Assembly (NCBI GenBank): GCA_965656935.1
Contig: CBFHMG010000012.1
Location: forward strand, 1 to 64,000
Origin: M30B80 sp965656935
GTDB lineage: Bacteria > Pseudomonadota > Alphaproteobacteria > Rhodobacterales > Rhodobacteraceae
Length of the DNA stretch: 64,000 nt
Reading direction: 5' to 3'
This document shows positions 42,849-52,170 of this stretch, in pieces; positions within the stretch are counted from its first letter, which is position 1, and each line of letters begins with the position of its first letter. A model generated the notes under the pieces. The model made no database searches. It had not been told where the DNA came from and saw only the letters and a program-made list of their open reading frames with translations. A program made the translations under genes and the position numbers.

Positions 42849-44162
42849 CTACCTGCGCCACCATCCTGCAAGCGCGTCATAGGATGCTTTCGGGGTGCGC
42901 TTCAAGCTGTCGAAATCCACATGGACCAGTCCAAAACGTTTCTCATAGCCGAGCGACCATTCGTAATTATCCATCAAGGACCAACAGAAATAGCCCTCAA
43001 GCGGCACGCCTTGGGCAATCGCCTCACGCGCGGCGTTCAAATGTGCCGTAAGGTAATCAATGCGCGCATGATCGGGGGTTCCCAGCTCGTCCGCATTGGC
43101 CATGCCGTTTTCGGTGACATAAAGGGGCAGGGTGCCTGTATAGTCGCGCGCCGTGCGGATCAGGAAATCACGCAGGCCTTCGGGGTAAATCTCCCACCCC
43201 ATTTGGGTCTTGGGCAGCGGGCCTTCCGTGTCGCCGTAATTGGGCCAAGCGCCCTCCTGATGGGTGACCATTTTGCGGGTGTAGTAATTCAGACCCAACC
43301 AATCGAGCGGTTCGCGGATGGTTGTGAAATCATCCTGCCAGCCCTGTGGCAGATGCGGTGCGAAGCCTTCCATCACCTCTTCGGGGTACTCGCCCTTGAA
43401 CAATCCGCCAAGGAAAAAGCGATTATAGATCGCGTCATTGCGGGCGGCGGCGGCGATGGTTTCGGGGCTGTTATCAGCGGGCTCGGACCATTCGAAATTG
43501 CACACTGCACCAAGGTTTTTCATCCCCAAGCCGCGCATAACTTGCGTGGCGCGGCCATGGGCCAGAAGCACGTGATGCATGGCGCGCGCGGCCGCACGGA
43601 TATCGCGCAGGCCCGGGGCATGGGCGCCCTCGAAATGGCTGAGCCATCCAACGCACCAAGGCTCATTGATCGGCGCGGCCGACCAAATCCTGTCGCCAAG
43701 CCGTGTCATCACCACTTCGGTGTAATCGGCAAACCAATCCCCGATAGCACGGTTGCGCCAACCGCCCTGATCGGCCAATGCCGAGGGCAATTCCCAATGA
43801 TAGAGGGTGGCCGCCGGTTTGATCCCGCGCTCCAGCATGCCATCCACAAGCCTATCATAAAAATCAAGGCCTTGCGCGTTGACCTTACCACGGCCTTCGG
43901 GCATCACGCGCGCCCATGAGGTCGAGAACCGATAGACATCGGCCCCCAGATCGCGCACCAGATCGAGATCCTCCTGCCAGCGATTGAGGTGATCACAAGC
44001 CAGATCACCATTCTCGGCGCGCACCACATTTCTAGGCGTGGCCGCGAAACTATCCCAATGGGTCGGGCCCGCGCCCCCATTGGCATGGCCTTCGATCTGA
44101 TAGGCGGAGGTTGCGACCCCGAAGAGGAAATCTTCAGGGAAATCGGCGCGAGTAAGGCGCAT
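42849..44162 (-). CDS. GH1 beta-glucosidase
   Basis: A 437-aa glycoside hydrolase family 1 enzyme. The start FPEDFLFGVATSAYQIEG matches the family. The acid/base glutamate is E167 in INEPW and the nucleophile is E351 in YVTENGMAN. It should hydrolyse beta-glucosides in the cytoplasm, since no signal peptide is present. I start at MRLTRADF (44162), with aagga about 9 bp upstream. It lies between aglR and glk. Its presence suggests the locus handles beta- as well as alpha-linked glucosides. Confidence 0.92.
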   Translation of the reverse strand: MRLTRADFPEDFLFGVATSAYQIEGHANGGAGPTHWDSFAATPRNVVRAENGDLACDHLNRWQEDLDLVRDLGADVYRFSTSWARVMPEGRGKVNAQGLDFYDRLVDGMLERGIKPAATLYHWELPSALADQGGWRNRAIGDWFADYTEVVMTRLGDRIWSAAPINEPWCVGWLSHFEGAHAPGLRDIRAAARAMHHVLLAHGRATQVMRGLGMKNLGAVCNFEWSEPADNSPETIAAAARNDAIYNRFFLGGLFKGEYPEEVMEGFAPHLPQGWQDDFTTIREPLDWLGLNYYTRKMVTHQEGAWPNYGDTEGPLPKTQMGWEIYPEGLRDFLIRTARDYTGTLPLYVTENGMANADELGTPDHARIDYLTAHLNAAREAIAQGVPLEGYFCWSLMDNYEWSLGYEKRFGLVHVDFDSLKRTPKASYDALAGWWRR

Positions 44163-44188
44163 GGAGGTCGTCCTTTCAGGGAGGGCTG

Positions 44189-45223
44189 TCACAGCGTAGG
44201 GGCAGGGCCCGTTGAGCGGCCCACGGTCAGTTCCGCTTCCCATAATTCTTGGGTCGGGGGCTGGCCGGGGTTATTGATCATCTCGATCAGGATTTCGGCA
44301 CAGCGCGCGCCTGCCTGTCTGATCGAGGAGCGGGTCGCGGTGAAGGCGGGGCCTTCGCGGTCATTATTCATGTAGGACAGCACGTCATCATGGGTGATGA
44401 GCGACACATCCTTGCCAAGGCGCAACCCCCGTTCGCCTGCCGCGCGGCGCACGCCGATGGCCGAGATCACCGAGGACACAAGGAAGGCCGTGGGCGCATC
44501 CGTTGCGCGGTCCAGCATCTCGGAGGCGGCATCATAGCCATAGCCTTCGGTCATTACATCGGCGCGCATCAGGCTTGGATCAGGGGTGAGGCCACGGGCT
44601 TGCAGGGCTTCTTCATAGCCTTTGCGGCGGCGGGCGGCGAAATCCATCTGCTCAAGCCCGTTGATCAGCGCAATCCGTCGATGGCCGAGGTCCAACAAGA
44701 AATCCGTGGCCTTTTTGAAGGCGCGGATATTGGCCACATCCAGCCAGCTATAGGCCTCATATTGGCCTGTGCGGCCATGCACCAGAAAGGGCAGGCCCAA
44801 TTGATCAAGAAGCGGGATGCGCGGGTCCTCGATGCGGGGGCCTTGCACCATCACGCCGTCGACCGAGCCTTTGGCCGCCATCTGGCGATAGGCGCGCTCT
44901 ACCTCGTGATCGGCCACAATCGAGAGCAGCAGGTCATATCCCTCGCGGGCATAGACCTCACCTGCGCCAGCCAGAAAATCGGCGAAAATCGGGTTCACCA
45001 TTTCCGCCTCACCCGAGAGGTTGATCACATGTCCGATAGTCATGGCGCGACCCGTGGCCAATCGCTGCGCGCGCGAATTGGGCTGGTAATGCGCGGCTTT
45101 CGCGGCGGCATTGACCCGCGCGCGGGTTTTCTCGCCCACCTCCGGGTAGCCGTTCAGCGCCCGACTCACGGTGGTCGGGGACAATCCGAGCGAGTCAGCC
45201 AGTTCTTTGAGGTTCATCGACAT
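44189..45223 (-). CDS. aglR: LacI-family repressor of the alpha-glucoside locus
   Basis: A 344-aa LacI/GalR regulator. The N-terminal HTH and hinge (MNLKELADSLGLSPTTVSRALNGYPEVGEKTR) precede a periplasmic-binding-protein-like sensor domain (FLVHGRTGQYEAYSWLDVAN, LGHRRIALINGLEQ). It is divergent from aglEFGAK, and AAAGCGCTTT operators lie at its own start and upstream of aglE. It should therefore repress both directions until an alpha-glucoside or derivative binds. The AGLR symbol follows the Sinorhizobium agl locus. Confidence 0.85.
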   Translation of the reverse strand: MSMNLKELADSLGLSPTTVSRALNGYPEVGEKTRARVNAAAKAAHYQPNSRAQRLATGRAMTIGHVINLSGEAEMVNPIFADFLAGAGEVYAREGYDLLLSIVADHEVERAYRQMAAKGSVDGVMVQGPRIEDPRIPLLDQLGLPFLVHGRTGQYEAYSWLDVANIRAFKKATDFLLDLGHRRIALINGLEQMDFAARRRKGYEEALQARGLTPDPSLMRADVMTEGYGYDAASEMLDRATDAPTAFLVSSVISAIGVRRAAGERGLRLGKDVSLITHDDVLSYMNNDREGPAFTATRSSIRQAGARCAEILIEMINNPGQPPTQELWEAELTVGRSTGPAPTL

Positions 45224-45229
45224 TTTGCC

Positions 45230-45239
45230 AAAGCGCTTT
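45230..45239. promoter_or_regulatory. AglR operator candidate at the aglR start
   Basis: The perfect palindrome AAAGCGCTTT lies 7-16 bp upstream of the aglR start codon, overlapping where a ribosome-binding site would be. It has the CG-centred symmetry typical of LacI-family operators and matches the core of the operator upstream of aglE. Confidence 0.65.
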
Positions 45240-45394
45240 CAAATTTTCGACCGACACTAAGCTGGGGTTGTCGAGAATGTCAAAGAGTCTGATCGCAAAA
45301 TAAATGCTGCAACTGCGAAATGAACCTTATTTATCAACGAATAATCATAAGATGGATTGACTCTGCTTGCGGTGTGAAGGACTGTGCCGTCAGT

Positions 45395-45408
45395 CCAAAG
45401 CGCTTTGG
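45395..45408. promoter_or_regulatory. AglR operator candidate upstream of aglE
   Basis: The perfect 14-bp palindrome CCAAAGCGCTTTGG lies 68-81 bp upstream of the aglE start. It shares the AAAGCGCTTT core with the site at the aglR start, 165 bp away. Paired sites could allow looping. Confidence 0.7.
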
Positions 45409-45475
45409 GAAAATTTTTGAGCGCGACAGACAGAACTCGCGCCTGACGGACAGGCGTTTCACTGGGAGGTTACTG

Positions 45476-46834
45476 ATGAAAAAAACTCTTTATACTGGCG
45501 CAGCTGCTCTGGCACTGACGGCAGGCATGGCAATGGCTGATGGCCACAGGATGGTTTTCCCTGTTGGGGAAGGCGATTTCAGCTGGGACAGCTATGAAGC
45601 ATTTGCCTCGGCAAATGATTTCTCGGGCGAGACAGTCACAATCGCGGGTCCTTGGCTTTCGCCTGAGGCGGACCGCTTTGACGCGCTCTTGGCCTATTTC
45701 GAAGCCGCAACAGGCGCGGAGGCCACTTACACGGGCTCCGACAGCTTCGAGCAGCAGATCGTGATCGACGCCGAAGCGGGCTCTGCGCCCAATATCGCCG
45801 TATTCCCCCAGCCTGGTCTGGCCGCGAATATGGCTGGCAATGGCCTTCTGACCCCATTGGGCGATGACATGGCCTCTTGGGTCACCGAAAACTTCGCAGC
45901 GGGCCAGTCTTGGGTTGATCTTGGCACCTATGCCGATGACGCGGGCGCCGACCAGTTCTACGGCTTCTTCTTCAATGTGAACGTGAAGTCGCTGGTATGG
46001 TATTCGCCTGAGAACTTCGAGGATGCAGGCTATGACGTGCCCGCCTCCATGGAAGACCTGCTGGCCCTGTCCGAGCAGATCGTTGCAGATGGCGGCACAC
46101 CTTGGTGTATCGGTCTGGGTTCGGGCGCGGCAACGGGCTGGCCTGCAACCGACTGGGTTGAAGATATCATGCTGCGCATGCAGACCCCTGATGTCTATGA
46201 TGCTTGGGTCTCCAACGAGATCCCCTTCAACGACCCACGTGTTGTAAACGCAATCGAAACCTTCGGCACCTTCGCACGCAATGACGATTGGGTCATGGGC
46301 GGCGCGGGCGCGGTTGCGACAACCGATTTCCGTGACAGCCCTGCGGGCCTCTTTGCCTCGCCTCCCGGCTGCTACATGCACCGTCAGGCCTCCTTCATCC
46401 CTGCCTTCTTCCCAGATGGCACGGTTGTTGGTGAAGATGCCGATTTTTTCTACTTCCCGTCCTTTGCGGGTGAAGACCTTGGCAATCCGGTTCTGGGTGG
46501 CGGCACATTGATGGCTGTGACCGATCCATCTGACGCAACCATGGCCTTCATGGAATTCCTGCAGACACCCGTCGCGCATGAAATTATGATGGCGCAGGGC
46601 GGCTTCCTTACCCCGCATTCGGGTGTAAACCTCGACACTTACGAGAACGCATCGCTGCGCGGTCAGGGCGAGATCCTGCTTGGCGCAACCACCTTCCGCT
46701 TTGACGCATCCGACCTGATGCCAGGCGCGATTGGTGCGGGCTCCTTCTGGACCGGCATGGTTGACTATGCTGGCGGCGCAGATGCCGACGCGGTTGCAAC
46801 CGCGATCCAGGACAGCTGGGACGCGCTTAACTAA
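45476..46834 (+). CDS. aglE: alpha-glucoside ABC transporter substrate-binding protein
   Basis: A 452-aa extracellular solute-binding protein with a signal peptide (MKKTLYTGAAALALTAGMAMA). It has an AglE-like mature sequence with sugar-binding segments (TPWCIGLGSGAATGWPATDW, VLGGGTLMAVTDPSDA). I start at ATG 45476 because gggagg lies 6 bp upstream. It is the first gene of aglEFGAK and probably the most expressed, since a strong hairpin follows it. It should bind maltose, sucrose or trehalose-type alpha-glucosides in the periplasm. Confidence 0.9.
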   Translation: MKKTLYTGAAALALTAGMAMADGHRMVFPVGEGDFSWDSYEAFASANDFSGETVTIAGPWLSPEADRFDALLAYFEAATGAEATYTGSDSFEQQIVIDAEAGSAPNIAVFPQPGLAANMAGNGLLTPLGDDMASWVTENFAAGQSWVDLGTYADDAGADQFYGFFFNVNVKSLVWYSPENFEDAGYDVPASMEDLLALSEQIVADGGTPWCIGLGSGAATGWPATDWVEDIMLRMQTPDVYDAWVSNEIPFNDPRVVNAIETFGTFARNDDWVMGGAGAVATTDFRDSPAGLFASPPGCYMHRQASFIPAFFPDGTVVGEDADFFYFPSFAGEDLGNPVLGGGTLMAVTDPSDATMAFMEFLQTPVAHEIMMAQGGFLTPHSGVNLDTYENASLRGQGEILLGATTFRFDASDLMPGAIGAGSFWTGMVDYAGGADADAVATAIQDSWDALN

Positions 46835-46851
46835 GCGGCGCTTATGCTCTC

Positions 46852-46879
46852 GGACATGGCCGCCCATGCGGCCATGTCC
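46852..46879 (+). promoter_or_regulatory. 12-bp perfect hairpin between aglE and aglF
   Basis: The arms ggacatggccgc/gcggccatgtcc pair perfectly around the loop ccat, 17 bp after the aglE stop and 42 bp before aglF. It lacks a following T-run, so it is unlikely to stop all transcription. Such hairpins usually protect the upstream mRNA from 3' decay, giving more binding protein than permease. Confidence 0.75.
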
Positions 46880-46921
46880 CTGCCTTTTCAGGCACATATT
46901 GGCACCGAGGGGAGGGCTGTC

Positions 46922-47923
46922 ATGTCTCCGGCATTGCAAGGATTGCTGACCATTTTCGTCGGCGTAGGTGGCTGCATCGCCTATTTCTTCTTTTCCAACC
47001 AGTTTCTCGACAAGGTGCTGTTCCCTCCGCGCGGGCCGAATGCGGGGCGCAATATCAACCGCGCCAATGCCATCCGTCCTTGGCTGTTTCTCGCGCCCGC
47101 CTTGCTCGCCCTTGGTTTATACCTCGCCTATCCGGTCTTCGAGACCCTGCGCCTGTCCCTGACGGATCGTGACGCGGGCGGAGCTTTCGTGGGGGGCGAT
47201 AATTATGCGCAAATGTTCAATGACCCCAAATTCTGGGAGGCCGTGCGCAATAATGTCCTTTGGCTTTTGGTTGTGCCTGCCGCCGCGACGGCCTTCGGGT
47301 TGCTATCGGCACAGCTGACCGACCGTATCCGCTGGGGCAATATCGCGAAATCGCTGATTTTCATGCCCATGGCGATCTCCTTTGTGGGGGCGGCTGTGAT
47401 CTTCAAGCTGATCTATGATGCGCGCCCCATCGATACTGCGCAGATCGGCATTCTCAATGCGGTCTATCTGCAATTGGGCGGAGAGGAGCCGATCACATGG
47501 CTGACCGTGCCCTTCTGGAACAATTTCTTCCTGATGATCGTGCTGATCTGGATTCAAACGGGCTTTGCCATGGTAATCCTATCGGCGGCCCTTCGTGGCA
47601 TCCCCGAGGAAACCATCGAAGCGGCAATCGTGGATGGCGCCAACCCGTTCCAGATTTTCTTCAAGATCAAGGTGCCGCAAATCACGGGCACGATTGTGGT
47701 GGTCTGGACGACGATCACCATCGTGGTGCTCAAGGTGTTCGATATCGTCTTTGCCATGACCAACGGGCAATGGGAAACGCAGGTTCTGGCCAATTACATG
47801 TATGACAAGCTGTTCCGCGCCAATGATTGGGGTGTGGGTTCGGCCAGTGCGATGATCATCATGCTGATGGTGACGCCGATCCTTGTGTGGAACGTCTATA
47901 ATGCGCGCAAGGAGATGCGGTGA
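46922..47923 (+). CDS. aglF: alpha-glucoside ABC transporter permease
   Basis: A 333-aa permease with an N-terminal membrane helix and about six further helices (MalF type). The EAA loop is EETIEAAIVDGANPFQIFFKIKVPQ (about residues 225-250). I start at MSPALQGL (46922) with gaggg upstream; an in-frame ATG at 46844 lies before the intergenic hairpin and would translate through it. The stop overlaps the start of aglG. It pairs with AglG to form the membrane channel. Confidence 0.9.
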   Translation: MSPALQGLLTIFVGVGGCIAYFFFSNQFLDKVLFPPRGPNAGRNINRANAIRPWLFLAPALLALGLYLAYPVFETLRLSLTDRDAGGAFVGGDNYAQMFNDPKFWEAVRNNVLWLLVVPAAATAFGLLSAQLTDRIRWGNIAKSLIFMPMAISFVGAAVIFKLIYDARPIDTAQIGILNAVYLQLGGEEPITWLTVPFWNNFFLMIVLIWIQTGFAMVILSAALRGIPEETIEAAIVDGANPFQIFFKIKVPQITGTIVVVWTTITIVVLKVFDIVFAMTNGQWETQVLANYMYDKLFRANDWGVGSASAMIIMLMVTPILVWNVYNARKEMR

Positions 47924-49098
47924 TGGATAATATTGCCGGCACCAAATCCCGCCTGACATGGGCTGTGAACCTCTCGGTCTTAGCGCTTGTTTTGCTTTGG
48001 ATTTTTCCCACTGTAGGTCTGCTCGTTTCCTCATTCCGGACCACGGATCAAATCCGCAGTTCGGGCTGGTGGGCGGCCCTTTTCCCCGCCGAATTGAACG
48101 AGACCTTCCGCGCCGCTGATCCCGATGAGAACCGCGTTGAGCGCGACGGTGTTTTCGTGGTTGAGGGCAATCTCTATGTCGTGGATGGCAAGGTCGAGAG
48201 CGCCGAGGATGTCGTGGCCGAGGTCAGCGTCTGGGGCACGTCCTCTCGCGCGATTGACGCCTATACGCCAGGCGAGACCGCCGATCTCGGGGATGGCGAA
48301 ACCATGACAGTGCAATCCAATGGCGACTATGTCTGGACGGGCAATGACGAGCAGATTTCAGGGCGCGGTCAGCGCGTCTTTGTGACGGCCGAAAGCCCGC
48401 CTGATTTCACGCTGAACAATTACCGCTCGGTCCTGTTTGACCCCGGAAATCGCGAGGGCATGGCGCGGGCCTTTTTCAACACGCTGACCGTGACCATTCC
48501 CGCCACGATCATCCCCATCCTTGTGGCAGCTTTTGCGGCCTATGCCTTGGCATGGATGGAGTTTCCGGGACGCGCGCTGTTGATTGCGGTGATTGTGGGC
48601 CTTCTGGTTGTGCCCTTGCAGCTTGCGCTGATCCCGCTTTTGAAATTCCACAACGAGATCGGGATCGGGAAAGGGTATTTGGGTGTCTGGCTTGCCCATA
48701 CGGGCTTTGGCCTGCCTTTGGCGATCTATTTGTTACGTAACTATATGGTGGGGCTGCCCCGCGAGATCATCGAGAATGCCCGCGTCGATGGCGCGAGTGA
48801 TTTCCAGATTTTCACGCGGATCATCCTGCCGCTGAGTTTCCCGGCCTTGGCCAGTTTCGCAATCTTCCAGTTCCTGTGGACATGGAATGATCTGCTGGTG
48901 GCTATGGTTTTCCTGATTGACAGTTCTGGCGAGACCACGGTCATGACGCGCCAGATTGTCGAGCTACTGGGCACACGGGGCGGGGATTGGGAAATCCTTG
49001 CAACATCGGCCTTCGTGTCGATCGCGGTGCCCCTCGCTGTCTTCTTCACAATGCAACGATATCTGGTGCGCGGCCTTTTGGCTGGCTCCGTAAAATAA
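47923..49098 (+). CDS. aglG: alpha-glucoside ABC transporter permease with extra periplasmic domain
   Basis: A 391-aa permease of MalG type. After the first helix (about residues 13-36) there is an insertion of about 120 residues with acidic, beta-rich sequence (DENRVERDGVFVVEGNLYVVDG...). Five helices follow, with the EAA loop PREIIENARVDGASDFQIFTRIILP. The insertion should face the periplasm and is a feature of the AglG group. The ATG at 47923 overlaps the aglF stop by one base. Confidence 0.9.
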   Translation: MDNIAGTKSRLTWAVNLSVLALVLLWIFPTVGLLVSSFRTTDQIRSSGWWAALFPAELNETFRAADPDENRVERDGVFVVEGNLYVVDGKVESAEDVVAEVSVWGTSSRAIDAYTPGETADLGDGETMTVQSNGDYVWTGNDEQISGRGQRVFVTAESPPDFTLNNYRSVLFDPGNREGMARAFFNTLTVTIPATIIPILVAAFAAYALAWMEFPGRALLIAVIVGLLVVPLQLALIPLLKFHNEIGIGKGYLGVWLAHTGFGLPLAIYLLRNYMVGLPREIIENARVDGASDFQIFTRIILPLSFPALASFAIFQFLWTWNDLLVAMVFLIDSSGETTVMTRQIVELLGTRGGDWEILATSAFVSIAVPLAVFFTMQRYLVRGLLAGSVK

Positions 49099-49111
49099 GA
49101 GCGAATACCGA

Positions 49112-50770
49112 ATGAACTTGATGCAGGATATGGCCCGCGAACAGATTGTAGCCCCCGACAAGGATTGGTGGCGCGGCGCGGTCATTTATCAGATTTACCC
49201 CCGCAGCTATCAGGACTCGAACCATGATGGGATCGGGGATCTGGCGGGGATCATCCATCGGCTGGACCATGTGGCCAGCCTCGGGGTGGATGCGATCTGG
49301 ATTTCGCCTTTCTTCCGCTCGCCGATGCTCGATTTCGGCTATGACGTCTCGGATTACCGCGATGTTGACCCGATGTTCGGCAGCCTTGGCGATTTCGACG
49401 CGCTGATCCAGCGCGCCCATGATCTGGGTATCAAGGTCCTGATTGATCTGGTGCTCTCCCATAGCTCGAACCAGCATGGCTGGTTTGTCGAAAGCCAGTC
49501 GAGCCGCGATAATGCCAAGGCCGATTGGTATGTCTGGGCCGATGCCAAAGCCGATGGCAGCCCGCCCAATAACTGGCTGTCGATCTTCGGCGGCTCGGCT
49601 TGGGAATGGAATGCGGAACGCATGCAATATTACCTGCATAACTTCCTCAAGGAGCAGCCCGACCTGAATTTCCACAATGCCGATGTTCGCAAGGAAATGC
49701 TGGATATCGCGAAATTCTGGCTTGATCGCGGGGTCGATGGGTTCCGCCTTGATACGATCAATTTCTACTTTCATGACAAGCAGTTGCGCGACAATCCTGC
49801 CCTTGAGCCCGAGCGCCGAAATTCCAGCATCGCGCCCGAGGTGAACCCCTATAACTGGCAAGACCACCTCTATGACAAGAACCAGCCCGAGAACCTCCAA
49901 TTCCTGCGTGATCTGCGCGCCTTGATGGAGCAATACCCCGCCACCACCGCCGTGGGCGAAGTGGGGGATGCGCAATATGGCCTTGATATCCAAGCCGAAT
50001 ATACCAGCGGCGGCGATAAAATGCATATGTGTTACAGCTTTGATTTCCTCTCGGCCACCGAGCCCACGCCTGAGCGGATAGGCGAGGTGATCACCACCTA
50101 TGAAGACCGGATCGGGGATGGATGGGCCTGTTGGGCGTTCTCCAACCATGATGTCGTGCGCCACCCCTCGCGCTGGAATATGGGCGAGGAGGCCCGCCGC
50201 CTCTATGCGGGGCTGTTGATGTGCCTGCGTGGCTCGGTCTGTATCTATCAGGGCGAGGAGCTTGGCCTAACCGAGGCCTATGTCGCCTTTGATGATTTGC
50301 AGGACCCTTACGGCATCCGCTTCTGGCCGAAATTCAAGGGCCGCGATGGCTGCCGCACGCCGATGCCTTGGGTCTCGGATAATCAAAATGGCGGCTTCTC
50401 GGATAGCAAACCATGGCTGCCCGTCGCGGTGGAGCATCTGCAACGCGCGGTCGGCGCACAGGAGGGGGACAGCGCCTCGACGTTGGCCTTCTACCGCAAC
50501 ATGATCCGCTTCCGCCAAAGCTTCCCCGCCTTGGCAAAGGGCAGCTTCGAGTTTGTGAGCCATGAAGGTGGCATCGTCTCCTTCATTCGCGCGCATGAGG
50601 GGCAGAAGCTGTTCTGCGCCTTCAACCTGAGCAATATGGCGCTGCCCGTGACCCTTCCCGAAGGCGAGTGGCAGCAGGATAAAGGGGCGCCCTTCACCGC
50701 AAATGTGACGGATAAGGATGTGACCTTACCCCCCTATCAAGCCTATTTCGGCGTCATGGCTGACGGCTGA
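49112..50770 (+). CDS. aglA: GH13 alpha-glucosidase
   Basis: A 552-aa glycoside hydrolase of family 13, oligo-1,6-glucosidase/alpha-glucosidase subfamily. It starts with WWRGAVIYQIYPRSYQDSNHDGIGDL. The catalytic nucleophile is D214 in GFRLDTINF, the acid/base E283 in VGEVGD, and the stabiliser D347 in FSNHDVVRH. There is no signal peptide, so it acts in the cytoplasm on imported alpha-glucosides, releasing glucose for glk. It lies 13 bp after aglG. Confidence 0.93.
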   Translation: MNLMQDMAREQIVAPDKDWWRGAVIYQIYPRSYQDSNHDGIGDLAGIIHRLDHVASLGVDAIWISPFFRSPMLDFGYDVSDYRDVDPMFGSLGDFDALIQRAHDLGIKVLIDLVLSHSSNQHGWFVESQSSRDNAKADWYVWADAKADGSPPNNWLSIFGGSAWEWNAERMQYYLHNFLKEQPDLNFHNADVRKEMLDIAKFWLDRGVDGFRLDTINFYFHDKQLRDNPALEPERRNSSIAPEVNPYNWQDHLYDKNQPENLQFLRDLRALMEQYPATTAVGEVGDAQYGLDIQAEYTSGGDKMHMCYSFDFLSATEPTPERIGEVITTYEDRIGDGWACWAFSNHDVVRHPSRWNMGEEARRLYAGLLMCLRGSVCIYQGEELGLTEAYVAFDDLQDPYGIRFWPKFKGRDGCRTPMPWVSDNQNGGFSDSKPWLPVAVEHLQRAVGAQEGDSASTLAFYRNMIRFRQSFPALAKGSFEFVSHEGGIVSFIRAHEGQKLFCAFNLSNMALPVTLPEGEWQQDKGAPFTANVTDKDVTLPPYQAYFGVMADG

Positions 50771-50806
50771 CAGGCAGGGCAGGGGTATAGAGGAGAGGAA
50801 GACAAT

Positions 50807-51937
50807 ATGGCTGATCTGAAGCTGACGGATGTCGAGAAATCCTATGGCAATGTGCGGGTCTTGAGGGATATCAATCTCGACATTCAAACGGGCGAGCTGA
50901 TCGTCTTTGTCGGCCCCTCGGGCTGCGGCAAATCCACCCTTTTGCGGATGATCGCGGGGCTGGAAAAGATCACGGGCGGCGAGTTGGAGATTGATGGCAC
51001 CGTTGTCAATGATGTGCCCCCGTCCGAGCGCGGCATTGCCATGGTCTTCCAATCCTATGCGCTCTATCCGCATATGACGGTCTATGACAATATGGCCTTC
51101 GCGCTGAAAATCGCGGGCTTCAACAAAGCCGAGATCGACGAGAAAGTCCGCGCAGCCGCCGATAAACTGCAACTGACCAATTTCCTTGATCGCCTTCCCA
51201 AAGCGCTTTCAGGCGGGCAGCGGCAGCGGGTGGCGATTGGCCGCTCGATTGTGCGCGACCCCAAGGTCTATCTCTTTGACGAGCCGCTCTCCAACCTTGA
51301 TGCCGCCTTGCGTGTGGCCACGCGGATCGAGATCGCGCAGCTCAAGGAACAAATGCCCGAGACGACGATGGTCTATGTGACCCATGATCAGGTCGAGGCG
51401 ATGACATTGGCCAGCCGCATCGTGGTTCTGGCAGGGGGCGGCGTTGCGCAGGTCGGCGCGCCGCTGGAGCTGTATGAGCGCCCCAATTCCACCTTCGTGG
51501 CGCAATTCATCGGCTCGCCTGCGATGAACCTGATGGCAGGCGAGATCACGGGCACGGGCAAAGTGACCAAACTCAAGCTCGATCAGGGGGGCGGCACGAT
51601 CACCTCGAATTACCCGTCCAAGCCCGAGGATAAGGGCGCGCGCGTGCAAATCGGCATCCGCCCTGAGGATATGCACGCCACCGAGGAAAAGGACTTCGCC
51701 TTCAAAGGGAAAGTGAAAATCACCGAGGCCTTGGGCGAGGTCACGCTTTTGTATTTCGAGCAGGCCGAGGGGCAGGAGACCCCCGTGATCGGCAAACTGG
51801 CGGGCATCCATGCAGGTCTGCGCGGCAATGAGGTGAAACTCTCGGCCACGCCTGACAAGGTGCATGTGTTCAAGGACGGGATTTCCCTGCTGTTCCGCGA
51901 CGAGAAGGTCTTTTTACCAGGCGTCCAGCCGCATTGA
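50807..51937 (+). CDS. aglK: alpha-glucoside ABC transporter ATPase
   Basis: A 376-aa ATPase of the MalK/UgpC/MsmX group. Walker A is GPSGCGKST (about residues 36-44), the signature LSGGQRQRV, Walker B VYLFDEPLSNLD, and the switch histidine is in VTHDQ. A C-terminal TOBE-type regulatory domain follows. aggagagg lies just before the ATG. It is the last gene of aglEFGAK and ends at a terminator. Such ATPases sometimes energise several sugar transporters. Confidence 0.94.
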   Translation: MADLKLTDVEKSYGNVRVLRDINLDIQTGELIVFVGPSGCGKSTLLRMIAGLEKITGGELEIDGTVVNDVPPSERGIAMVFQSYALYPHMTVYDNMAFALKIAGFNKAEIDEKVRAAADKLQLTNFLDRLPKALSGGQRQRVAIGRSIVRDPKVYLFDEPLSNLDAALRVATRIEIAQLKEQMPETTMVYVTHDQVEAMTLASRIVVLAGGGVAQVGAPLELYERPNSTFVAQFIGSPAMNLMAGEITGTGKVTKLKLDQGGGTITSNYPSKPEDKGARVQIGIRPEDMHATEEKDFAFKGKVKITEALGEVTLLYFEQAEGQETPVIGKLAGIHAGLRGNEVKLSATPDKVHVFKDGISLLFRDEKVFLPGVQPH

Positions 51938-51976
51938 GACGGGCTGGCCCGAGCGCAGATGAGAGATGAAAACGGG

Positions 51977-52000
51977 CCCCGCTTTGCGGGGTTTGTTTTT
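51977..52000 (+). terminator. terminator of the aglEFGAK operon
   Basis: A 6-bp GC stem ccccgc/gcgggg with loop ttt is followed by tttgttttt. It lies 39 bp after the aglK stop codon and is a strong intrinsic terminator. Confidence 0.88.
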
Positions 52001-52170
52001 GTTTGGGGGGCGGGGAGTGGAGACGGCCCGAAGCTGCCGTCCATCCATACCTGTCGATGCTGCGGTTGCAACCCGCTTTCCGGACATCCGCAGCGAATAC
52101 GAAATCTCCAAATCCGTGAAGCAACAAGCCGCTAAACTGTCAGTTTGCCGCACCCAGAAATTTGCTCCAT

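Noticed and set aside
51200..51209. AAAGCGCTTT inside aglK, identical to the AglR operator core
   Set aside because: It encodes part of the conserved PKALSGG signature (AAA GCG CTT TCA), so it is explained by coding needs. A regulatory role is unlikely.
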